Source: Pelagibius sp.
Lineage (GTDB): Bacteria > Pseudomonadota > Alphaproteobacteria > Kiloniellales > Kiloniellaceae
Direction: 5' to 3'
DNA length: 64,000 bases
Assembly: GCF_028289705.1 (NCBI RefSeq)
Contig: NZ_JANQOI010000129.1
Coordinates: 1 to 64,000, forward strand
The translations under genes and the position numbers were made by a program. The notes under the pieces were generated by a model, which did not search any database, had not been told where the DNA came from, and was given only the letters and a program-made list of their open reading frames with translations. Shown piece by piece: positions 51,342 to 64,000 of this stretch (its first letter is position 1; every line of letters begins with the position of its first letter).

Positions 51342-51560
51342 TGCCTTCCTCCCTTGAGGCGAGCGTGCAGGCTGCTTGTTCGGCGAAGGCGGCTATCGTC
51401 AGTCTTCAAGCGCCGGTCCGGAGCTAGATCTGCCTACCTGATCGATTTATCCCCTGAAAAGAACGTCCCCTTGAAGTTGATAGTCCCCTTCGCGTCCGCC
51501 TTCTTTGCACTCTGGCTTTGGGCATCTGCGCGAACCATTGAACTTTTTTGCAAGCACGCC

Positions 51561-51578
51561 TGTCAACCCATCTTCACG
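51561..51578 (-). promoter_or_regulatory. PpsR-like box and -35 for aerR
   Basis: TGTCAACCCATCTTCACG is TGT-N12-ACG, one base from the PpsR consensus. On the minus strand it includes TTGACA (51566-51561), a consensus -35 for transcription toward aerR. No 8-bp-spaced partner was found. Sequence between 51342 and 51560 shows no gene. Confidence 0.4.
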
Positions 51579-51830
51579 TGAGAAAAAGTTGACATAACAC
51601 TTTTTGTTGTCTGGCTCTTTGTTGGACCGGCGAAGCCGCAGCCACGCAGGCTCTTGGCCTTGGCCGCAGGGACACGATCAGAACCGCCGCCCCCCATTCA
51701 TCCACAGGCTGTGGAAAAAACACTGCTGTACCGCCGGTCTTGAGGGCAATGCAACGGCTCTTCCCGTGAGCGACTCGGCTTGCCGGAGTCTGTCTGCCGG
51801 GCCCGCGCCGCAGCCCTCGAAATTGTCGAA

Positions 51831-51887
51831 TGTCCATTTTAATTTACGTCTATTAAACTTGACACTCGGAACGAAGCCGTCCTAGAG
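51831..51887 (+). promoter_or_regulatory. bchF promoter with PpsR-like boxes
   Basis: TGTCCATTTTAATTTACG (51831-51848) matches the exact PpsR site of bchG at 15 of 18 positions. It overlaps a second imperfect site CGT-N12-ACA (51847-51864). TTGACA (51859-51864) with CTAGAG (51882-51887) at 17 bp is a plausible sigma-70 promoter, placing the start near 51894 and giving a leader of about 227 nt before bchF. Confidence 0.55.
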
Positions 51888-51926
51888 TCTTCGCAACAAA
51901 ACAGAGGGCGCGTGGGGAGGAGTTCG

Positions 51927-52013
51927 GTGCAGACCTTCCAACCCTGGCACGAAAGCGGCTCGACGGGATCAAGGGGGCCTTACAACGGACCGGCTCCCAC
52001 AGCTTGGATCTAG
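51927..52013 (+). CDS. Possible 28-codon leader peptide upstream of bchF
   Basis: GTG 51927 is preceded by GGGGAGGAG at ideal spacing and opens a 28-codon frame ending in TAG 52011. The predicted peptide starts MQTFQPWHESGSTG and is Gly/Pro-rich, with no membrane segment. It lies inside the inferred bchF leader, 107 nt before the bchF ATG. It could be a leader peptide or a chance frame; the strong ribosome site is the main support. Confidence 0.3.
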   Translation: MQTFQPWHESGSTGSRGPYNGPAPTAWI

Positions 52014-52120
52014 GCAGTCACCCGGCCAGGCCAGACAAGGCAAAGCACCTTACCTTCCGCAGCATCAAGACCGGCTGACGGCCGGCGCGCCCAGGAGCAC
52101 CGCTCAGGTGGGAGGGCAAC

Positions 52121-54027
<1,907 letters not shown>

Positions 54028-54031
54028 GGCC

Positions 54032-55586
54032 ATGCAGCTCACGGTCTGGACATACGAGGGCCCGCCGCATGTCGGCGCCATGCGGATCGCCACCGCGATG
54101 GAGGGCTTGCACTACGTGCTCCACGCGCCGCAGGGCGATACCTACGCCGACCTGCTGTTCACCATGATCGAGCGGCGCGACCGGCGCCCGCCGGTGACCT
54201 ACACCACCTTCCAGGCCCGCGATCTGGGCGGCGACACGGCGAACCTCTTCAAGACCGCCGTGCAGGAAGCCTACGAGCGCTTCAAGCCGGAGGCCCTGCT
54301 GGTCGGCGCGTCCTGTACCGCCGAGTTGATCCAGGACGACCCCGGCGGCCTCGCCAAGGCCCTGAACCTGCCGGTGCCGGTGGTCCCCTTGGAGCTGCCC
54401 TCCTACCAGCGCAAGGAGAACTGGGGCGCGGCGGAGACCTTCTACCGGCTGGTGCGCGGTCTTGCCGGGCCGCAGGCCCCGGCGCCCGGAACGCCGCGGC
54501 GGGACCGCCCGGACGGGCAGAAGCCCAGCTGCAACATCCTGGGACCGACGGCGCTCGGGTTCCGGCACCGCGACGACGTGCAGGAGATCACGCGCCTGCT
54601 CGATTCGCTGGGCGTAGCGGTGAAGGTCGTCGCACCGCTCGGCGCAAGACCCGCCGATCTGGCGCGCCTCGGCGAAGCGGACTTCAACGTGGTGCTTTAT
54701 CCGGAGGTGGCCGACACCGCCGCGCGCTGGCTGGAACGGACCTTCAAGCAGCCGCGGGTGACCACGGTGCCCATCGGCGTGGGGGCGACAGAGGACTTCA
54801 TAGCGGAAGTCGAGGCGCTCTGTTTCGGCGGAGAACCTTCACATCCCGACACCGCTTCATCGCGCCTGCCCTGGCACGCGCGCTCCATCGACTCGACCTA
54901 TCTGAACGGCAAGCGGGTCTTCATCTTCGGCGACGCGACCCATGCCGTCGCCGCGGCCCGGGTCGCCACCGAGGAACTCGGCTTCAAGGTGGTCGGCCTC
55001 GGCACCTACAGCCGCGAGTTCGCACGCGATCTGCGCAGTGCCGCCGAGCGCTACGAGGTGGAGCCGCTGATCACCGACGACTACCTGGAGGTGGAAGCCC
55101 GCATCGTCGAGCTGCAGCCCGAACTGGTGTTGGGCACCCAGATGGAGCGGCACATCGCCAAACGCCTGGGCATCGGCTGCGCGGTGATCTCGGCGCCGGT
55201 CCATGTGCAGGACTTCCCGGCACGCTACTCGCCGCAGATGGGCTTCGAGGGCGCCAACGTGCTCTTCGACACCTGGGTCCACCCCTTGATGATGGGCCTG
55301 GAGGAGCACCTGATCGGCATGTTCCGGGAGGATGCGGAATTCGGCGCCGACGCCCGGCCTTCCCATCTCGGGCACGCCGCCGAGCCCGTGGCGACGCCGG
55401 CAGTCAATGGCCACGGCGAGGTCGGCAACGCGGTGCCGGCCAATGACAGCGAGATCCGTTGGGCCGACGAGGCCGAGCGGGAACTCGGCAAGGTTCCTTT
55501 CTTCGTCCGCGGCAAGGTCCGCCGCAATACCGAGCGCTTTGCCCGCGACGGCGGCAAAGCACTGATCACCCTTGAGACTCTCTACG

Positions 55587-55612
<26 letters not shown>
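54032..55612 (+). CDS. bchB: Dark-operative protochlorophyllide reductase subunit B
   Basis: A 526-aa partner of BchN. It starts [18 protein letters not shown] and D36 ([12 protein letters not shown]) is the unusual aspartate ligand of the NB cluster. [17 protein letters not shown] and [20 protein letters not shown] are family signatures. The C-terminal [16 protein letters not shown] domain closes over the substrate. ATG 54032 is right for the family. Its end overlaps the bchH start by 26 bp. Confidence 0.97.
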
Positions 55613-60211
<4,599 letters not shown>

Positions 60212-60220
60212 AGAGAGGCA

Positions 60221-60925
60221 GTGGTGCAGACAGGGTCTTACATCGAACGGCGTGGCGAGCTCGAGACCTACTTCGACCGCACGGCGGCCGAGGCCTGGTC
60301 GCGCCTGACCTCCGACGCACCGGTCGGGCGCATCCGCGCCACCGTGCGCGCGGGCCGGGACCGCATGCGCTCCATACTGCTCGGCTGTCTGCCGCGGGAT
60401 CTGCACGGAACGCGCCTGCTGGACGCCGGCTGCGGCACCGGTGCGCTCGCCGTTGAGGCGGCGCGGCGCGGGGCCGATGTGACGGCGGTCGATCTCTCTC
60501 CCACGCTGGTGAGTTTGGCGCAGGAGCGCCAGCCCCGCGATCTCGGCGCCGGGTCGCTGCGCTTTCAGGTCGGCGACATGACCGACCCTGCGCTCGGCAC
60601 CTTCGATCACGTGGTGGCGATGGATTCGCTCATCCACTACGAAGCCGAAGACGCTGTTGCCATGCTCACGCGTCTGTCCGCGAGGTCGGGCGGCAGCCTT
60701 CTCTTCACCTTCGCGCCGCGCACGAAACCGCTGGCGGTCATGCATGCGGTGGGCCGCCTGTTTCCGCGGGGCAATCGCGCCCCGGCGATCGAACCTCTGA
60801 AGGAGATCGATCTGCGCCGCCGTCTGGCGATGGCCGAGGGTCTGGACGGCTGGCAGATCGGCCACAGCGAGCGTGTCGTCAACGGGTTCTATACCTCCCA
60901 AGCCGTGGAACTGAGGCGCGGATGA
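60221..60925 (+). CDS. bchM: Mg-protoporphyrin IX methyltransferase, BchM
   Basis: A 234-aa SAM-dependent enzyme that methylates the C13 propionate of Mg-protoporphyrin IX. YIERRGELETYFDRTAAEAWSRLTSDAPVGRIR is the BchM N-terminal signature; LLDAGCGTGALAVEAARRGADVTAVD is the SAM motif. Start is one of two adjacent GTG codons (60221 or 60224) after AGAGAGG. Its stop overlaps the lhaA ATG. It acts between BchH and BchE. Confidence 0.95.
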   Translation: MVQTGSYIERRGELETYFDRTAAEAWSRLTSDAPVGRIRATVRAGRDRMRSILLGCLPRDLHGTRLLDAGCGTGALAVEAARRGADVTAVDLSPTLVSLAQERQPRDLGAGSLRFQVGDMTDPALGTFDHVVAMDSLIHYEAEDAVAMLTRLSARSGGSLLFTFAPRTKPLAVMHAVGRLFPRGNRAPAIEPLKEIDLRRRLAMAEGLDGWQIGHSERVVNGFYTSQAVELRRG

Positions 60926-62361
60926 CGAGGCTGCAGACCTTCATCGCCCGCGGATGGCAGCAGCTCGGGCCGAGGTTCCTGCCCTTCGCCGATGCGGCAA
61001 CCAAGGAGCTACCCCTCGGCCGTCTGCTGCGCCTGTCCCTGTTCCAGGTTTCGGTCGGCATGGCCGTGGTTCTGATCACCGGGGTACTGAACCGGGTCAT
61101 GATCGTGGAGCTCAGCGTGCCGGCCTGGTTCGTCGCCTTGGCCGTGGCCCTGCCGCTGATCTTCGCCCCGTTGCGTGTCCTCATCGGCTTCCGCTCGGAC
61201 TATCACCGATCGGTGCTCGGCTGGCGGCGGGTGCCCTACATCTGGACCGGTACCCTGATCCAGTTCGGCGGCCTCTCCATCATGCCCTTCGCCCTGATGG
61301 TGCTCTCCGGCGACAACGTCATTTTCGTGCCGCCGATCGTCGGCCAGAGCGCCGCGGCCCTTGCGTTCCTCATGGTGGGTATCGGCCTCCACATGGCGCA
61401 GACCGCGGGGCTCGCGCTGGCCACGGACCTGGCCCCCGCCGAGTCGCGCCCGCGGGTCGTCGCACTGCTTTACGTCATGCTGCTCCTCGGCATGGTGGCC
61501 AGCGCCCTGGTCTTTGGCGCGCTGCTGGCCGACTTCAACCCGGTCAAGCTGATCAAGGTGATCCAGGGTGCGGCCGTGGTGACCATGGTCTTCAACGTCC
61601 TCGCGCTCTGGCAGCAGGAGGTGCGCGATCCCGCGCGCACCGACCCGGCCCTGCCGCGGCCGGACTTCGCCGAGACCTGGCAGGGATTCGTGCGCCAGGG
61701 CCGCGTCCTGCGCCTGCTGGTGGCCATCGGCCTGGGGACCGCCGCCTTCAGCATGCAGGACATTCTGCTGGAGCCCTACGGCGGCCAGATCCTCGGTCTC
61801 ACGGTGGGGGCGACGACGGTCCTGACGGCCCTCCTGGCCGGCGGCACGCTGCTCGGTCTCGGCCTCGCCGCCCGCCGCCTGGGCCGTGGCGCCGAACCGC
61901 ATCGCCTGGCGGGTTGGGGCGCCGTCTGCGGCCTCGCCGCCTTTGCCCTGGTGATTCTGTCCGCGCCGCTGCATTCGGCTTTGCTGTTCCGCGCCGGCAC
62001 GGCGCTCATCGGCTTCGGCGGCGGGCTCTTCGCCGTCGGCACGCTGACGGCCATGATGGCCCTGGCCCAGGGCGCCCACAGCGGCATCGCGCTCGGCGCC
62101 TGGGGGGCGGTTCAGGCCTGCTGTGCCGGCGGCGCCATCGCCCTGGGCGGCATGCTCCGCGATCTCGTCTCAGAACTGGCGACGGCCGGGGCGCTGGGCC
62201 CGGTTCTCACCGGTCCGGCGGTCGGCTACGGCGCCGTCTACCACATCGAAATCATCCTGTTGTTTGCCACCCTCGTCGCCCTCGGGCCCCTGGTGCGCGC
62301 CAAAGAAAGAGACGGCGCGTCATCGAAGAACCGCTTTGGGCTGGCCGAGTTTCCCGGCTAG
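60922..62361 (+). CDS. lhaA: Light-harvesting 1 assembly protein LhaA (BCD-family MFS)
   Basis: A 479-aa twelve-helix PucC-type protein. LGRLLRLSLFQVSVGMAVVLITGVLNRVMIVELSVPAW and LRVLIGFRSDYHRSVLGWRRVPYIW are diagnostic. It assists LH1 assembly, probably by delivering bacteriochlorophyll. The gene lies between bchM and puhA, its usual place, and overlaps bchM. A second BCD protein is encoded at 46569-47912. Confidence 0.95.
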   Translation: MTRLQTFIARGWQQLGPRFLPFADAATKELPLGRLLRLSLFQVSVGMAVVLITGVLNRVMIVELSVPAWFVALAVALPLIFAPLRVLIGFRSDYHRSVLGWRRVPYIWTGTLIQFGGLSIMPFALMVLSGDNVIFVPPIVGQSAAALAFLMVGIGLHMAQTAGLALATDLAPAESRPRVVALLYVMLLLGMVASALVFGALLADFNPVKLIKVIQGAAVVTMVFNVLALWQQEVRDPARTDPALPRPDFAETWQGFVRQGRVLRLLVAIGLGTAAFSMQDILLEPYGGQILGLTVGATTVLTALLAGGTLLGLGLAARRLGRGAEPHRLAGWGAVCGLAAFALVILSAPLHSALLFRAGTALIGFGGGLFAVGTLTAMMALAQGAHSGIALGAWGAVQACCAGGAIALGGMLRDLVSELATAGALGPVLTGPAVGYGAVYHIEIILLFATLVALGPLVRAKERDGASSKNRFGLAEFPG

Positions 62362-62385
62362 TCCGTTCGTCTGTGGAGGTTTGCC

Positions 62386-63171
62386 ATGCCAACCGGCGCA
62401 TTCACCAGCTATATCGACGTTGCCCAGATCGCTCTCTATCTCTTCTGGGTGTTTTTCGCCCTGCTGATCTTCTATCTGCGGCGCGAGGACAAGCGGGAAG
62501 GCTATCCCCTGGAATCGGACCGCTCCGACCGGGTGACCGTGCAGGGCTTTCCCAGTGTGCCGGAGGCCAAGACCTTCCTCCTGCCGCACGGCGGCACGCA
62601 GACCGCACCGCGCGCCGAAAAGGACACCCGCCCCTTGCACGCTGAGCCGTCGTCCTACTTCCCGGGCGCGCCGCTCATGCCCACGGGAAATCCCATGACC
62701 GATGCCGTCGGGCCGGCATCCTACGCGGAACGCTCCGACACGCCGGACCTGACCCTTGAGGGCGCCCCGAAGATCGTGCCCCTGCGTGTCGCCGGCGACT
62801 TCTACCTGGAGCCGCGCGACCCGGACCCGCGCGGCTGCGACGTGGTCGCCGCCGACGGGAAGGTTGCCGGCAAGGTGGTCGACGCCTGGGTGGACCGTGC
62901 CGAGGTCCTCATCCGTTACCTGGAGGCCGAGGTCGCCGGCGCGGAGGGCCAGCGCCGCGTCCTGCTGCCCATGACCTGCGTGCGCATGACCGGCGGCAAG
63001 AAGGGTCCGCGCCAGGTGAGCATCAATGCGATCACCGCCGCGCAGTTCGCCGATATTCCTGCAACCAGCAATCCGGAGCAGGTGACCCTTCTGGAAGAAG
63101 ACCGCATCTGTGCCTACTTCGCCGGCGGCAATCTCTATGCGACGGCACAGCGTCAGGAGCCGATCCTATGA
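62386..63171 (+). CDS. puhA: Photosynthetic reaction centre H subunit, PuhA
   Basis: A 261-aa subunit. One membrane helix near the N-terminus (VAQIALYLFWVFFALLIFYLRRED, about 12-35) and a cytoplasmic PRC-barrel domain (PLRVAGDFYLEPRDPDPRGCDVVAADG) that shields the quinone pocket and shapes proton uptake. TGGAGG precedes ATG 62386. It overlaps puhB by four bases. The L and M subunits (puf) are not in the window. Confidence 0.97.
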   Translation: MPTGAFTSYIDVAQIALYLFWVFFALLIFYLRREDKREGYPLESDRSDRVTVQGFPSVPEAKTFLLPHGGTQTAPRAEKDTRPLHAEPSSYFPGAPLMPTGNPMTDAVGPASYAERSDTPDLTLEGAPKIVPLRVAGDFYLEPRDPDPRGCDVVAADGKVAGKVVDAWVDRAEVLIRYLEAEVAGAEGQRRVLLPMTCVRMTGGKKGPRQVSINAITAAQFADIPATSNPEQVTLLEEDRICAYFAGGNLYATAQRQEPIL

Positions 63172-63857
63172 GCAGCGCTGCACATGGCCACGACGATTTC
63201 GCCTTCGAACCGGTCCGCGGCCTGCCGGAGGAGTTGCCAGCCGGAGAACATATGCTCTGGCAGGGTGCGCCGGCCTGGCGCTCCCTGGCGCGCCGCGTCT
63301 TCCATACCCGCAAGATCGCCGTCTATGTGACGTTGCTGCTGCTCTGGCAGGGCGTGACGACGCTTCACGACGGCGGCGGCTTCGCCACGGCCGCGGTTGC
63401 CGTGCTGATCGCCTCGCCCCTGGCCGTCGCCGCCGTTGCCATCCCCAGCTTGCTGGCTTGGCTTTCGGCCCGCTCCACGGTCTACACCATCACCAACAAG
63501 CGGGTGGTGATTCGCTCCGGCATTGCCTTGGATGTCACCGTGAACCTGCCGCTGTCCAAGATCGCAACGGCGGCCAAGCGGCTCCATCGGGACGGTAGTG
63601 GCGATATCTCCATGACCTTCATTGGGAAGGAGCGCATTGCCTATATGGCGCTCTGGCCCAATGCCCGGCCCTGGCACCTGTCGCGGCCGCAGCCGACGCT
63701 GCGCTGCCTGCCGGATCCGGACCCCGTGTCGGATCTCCTGGTCCGAACCCTGATCGCGGCACAGTCCGAAGCCGGGCTGCAGACCGTCGAGGGCCGCGCG
63801 CAGGCCGCGCCCTCCGCGGACAGCCAGCGCCGCCCGCTGGTCGCCGCGGCTTCTTGA
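63168..63857 (+). CDS. puhB: Reaction centre assembly protein PuhB
   Basis: A 229-aa membrane protein of the PuhB family with a PH-like domain. LPAGEHMLWQGAPAWRSLARRVFHTRKIAVY and ITNKRVVIRSGIALDVTVNLPLSKI are typical, with about three membrane helices. PuhB helps assemble the reaction centre and LH1. ATG overlaps the puhA stop and the next gene starts 16 bp later. Confidence 0.95.
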   Translation: MSSAAHGHDDFAFEPVRGLPEELPAGEHMLWQGAPAWRSLARRVFHTRKIAVYVTLLLLWQGVTTLHDGGGFATAAVAVLIASPLAVAAVAIPSLLAWLSARSTVYTITNKRVVIRSGIALDVTVNLPLSKIATAAKRLHRDGSGDISMTFIGKERIAYMALWPNARPWHLSRPQPTLRCLPDPDPVSDLLVRTLIAAQSEAGLQTVEGRAQAAPSADSQRRPLVAAAS

Positions 63858-63873
63858 GAAGGGAGAAACTACC

Positions 63874-64000
63874 TTGGCTGAGACGCATCACCAGGCGGAC
63901 GCCATTCCCCGGCCGGTCCTGATCGCGGCCGGCGCCATGGTTGCTATTGCGATCGCTCTGGCCGCCTTCAGTCAGATCAGCGGCCTGGGGCGCGTTGGCG
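63874..64000 (+). CDS. puhC: PuhC, N-terminal part (runs off the window)
   Basis: An open frame from TTG 63874 to the edge, 42 codons. AAGGGAGAA lies upstream. The start MAETHHQADAIPRPVLIAAG is followed by one membrane helix (AMVAIAIALAAFSQI), the PuhC pattern, in the right place after puhB. PuhC supports photosynthetic complex assembly. No ATG is suitably placed, so a TTG start is inferred. Confidence 0.8.
   Translation, partial: MAETHHQADAIPRPVLIAAGAMVAIAIALAAFSQISGLGRVG

Noticed and set aside
51591..51613. GACA-N13-TGTC inverted repeat between aerR and bchF as a PpsR site
   Set aside because: Orientation and spacing do not fit TGT-N12-ACA; only the neighbouring 51561 and 51831 sites do.

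Overview
This is a high-GC window from a purple phototrophic alphaproteobacterium. The gene families point to the Rhodospirillales or a neighbouring order, but the exact lineage cannot be fixed from sequence alone. The right third (about 42.1-64.0 kb) is one end of a photosynthesis gene cluster for bacteriochlorophyll a and the reaction centre. The left two thirds is ordinary chromosome: envelope, transport, acyl-CoA, sulfur and redox genes. No rRNA, tRNA, CRISPR array or intact insertion sequence was seen.

Layout. 0-5.4 kb: a lipopolysaccharide-type locus (GT9 glycosyltransferase cut by the window edge, a membrane protein, a GT4 glycosyltransferase) followed by a PyrC-like dihydroorotase. 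It is interrupted at about 0.65-2.1 kb by an AT-rich insert with an orphan adenine methyltransferase and a small helix-turn-helix protein. 5.6-10.4 kb: a four-gene peptide/nickel-type ABC importer behind a Zur-like palindrome. 10.7-16.1 kb: a tightly coupled acyl-CoA operon (thiolase, acyl-CoA ligase, two PPC/DUF296 proteins, AcuI-like reductase, methyltransferase). 16.1-19.6 kb: a giant regulator joining a winged helix, a degenerate cyclase domain, an ATPase and TPRs. 19.9-25.5 kb: 1-Cys peroxiredoxin, methyltransferase, lipoprotein rhodanese, ETHE1-type persulfide dioxygenase, two VOC proteins and a trans-3-hydroxyproline dehydratase. 25.5-41.3 kb: hydrolase, secreted-type protease, RTX protein, APH/AAA fusion, peroxiredoxin, an unknown protein behind a Fur-like box, crotonase, EamA and MFS transporters, an unassigned three-gene envelope operon, and an OmpA-type lipoprotein.

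Photosynthesis cluster. bchE-bchJ-psiE run rightward. aerR-ppsR-bchG-pucC-like-bchP run leftward. bchF-bchN-bchB-bchH-bchL-bchM-lhaA-puhA-puhB-puhC run rightward with start/stop overlaps and continue off the right edge. Together they cover Mg insertion (BchH), methylation (BchM), oxygen-independent ring E closure (BchE), dark protochlorophyllide reduction (BchL/N/B), C3-vinyl hydration (BchF), esterification and tail reduction (BchG, BchP), and reaction-centre H subunit and assembly (PuhA/B/C, LhaA). bchI/D, bchC/X/Y/Z, crt, puf and acsF are not in the window.

Regulation is legible in the DNA. The bchE and bchG promoters each carry two PpsR/CrtJ-type palindromes (TGT-N12-ACA or a one-base variant) separated by exactly 8 bp. 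The bchE promoter also has an FNR-type box overlapping the upstream palindrome. The 780-bp aerR-bchF divergent region has further PpsR-like boxes and a short SD-preceded reading frame in the bchF leader. The genes for the redox repressor (PpsR) and its B12-binding antirepressor (AerR) lie between these promoters.
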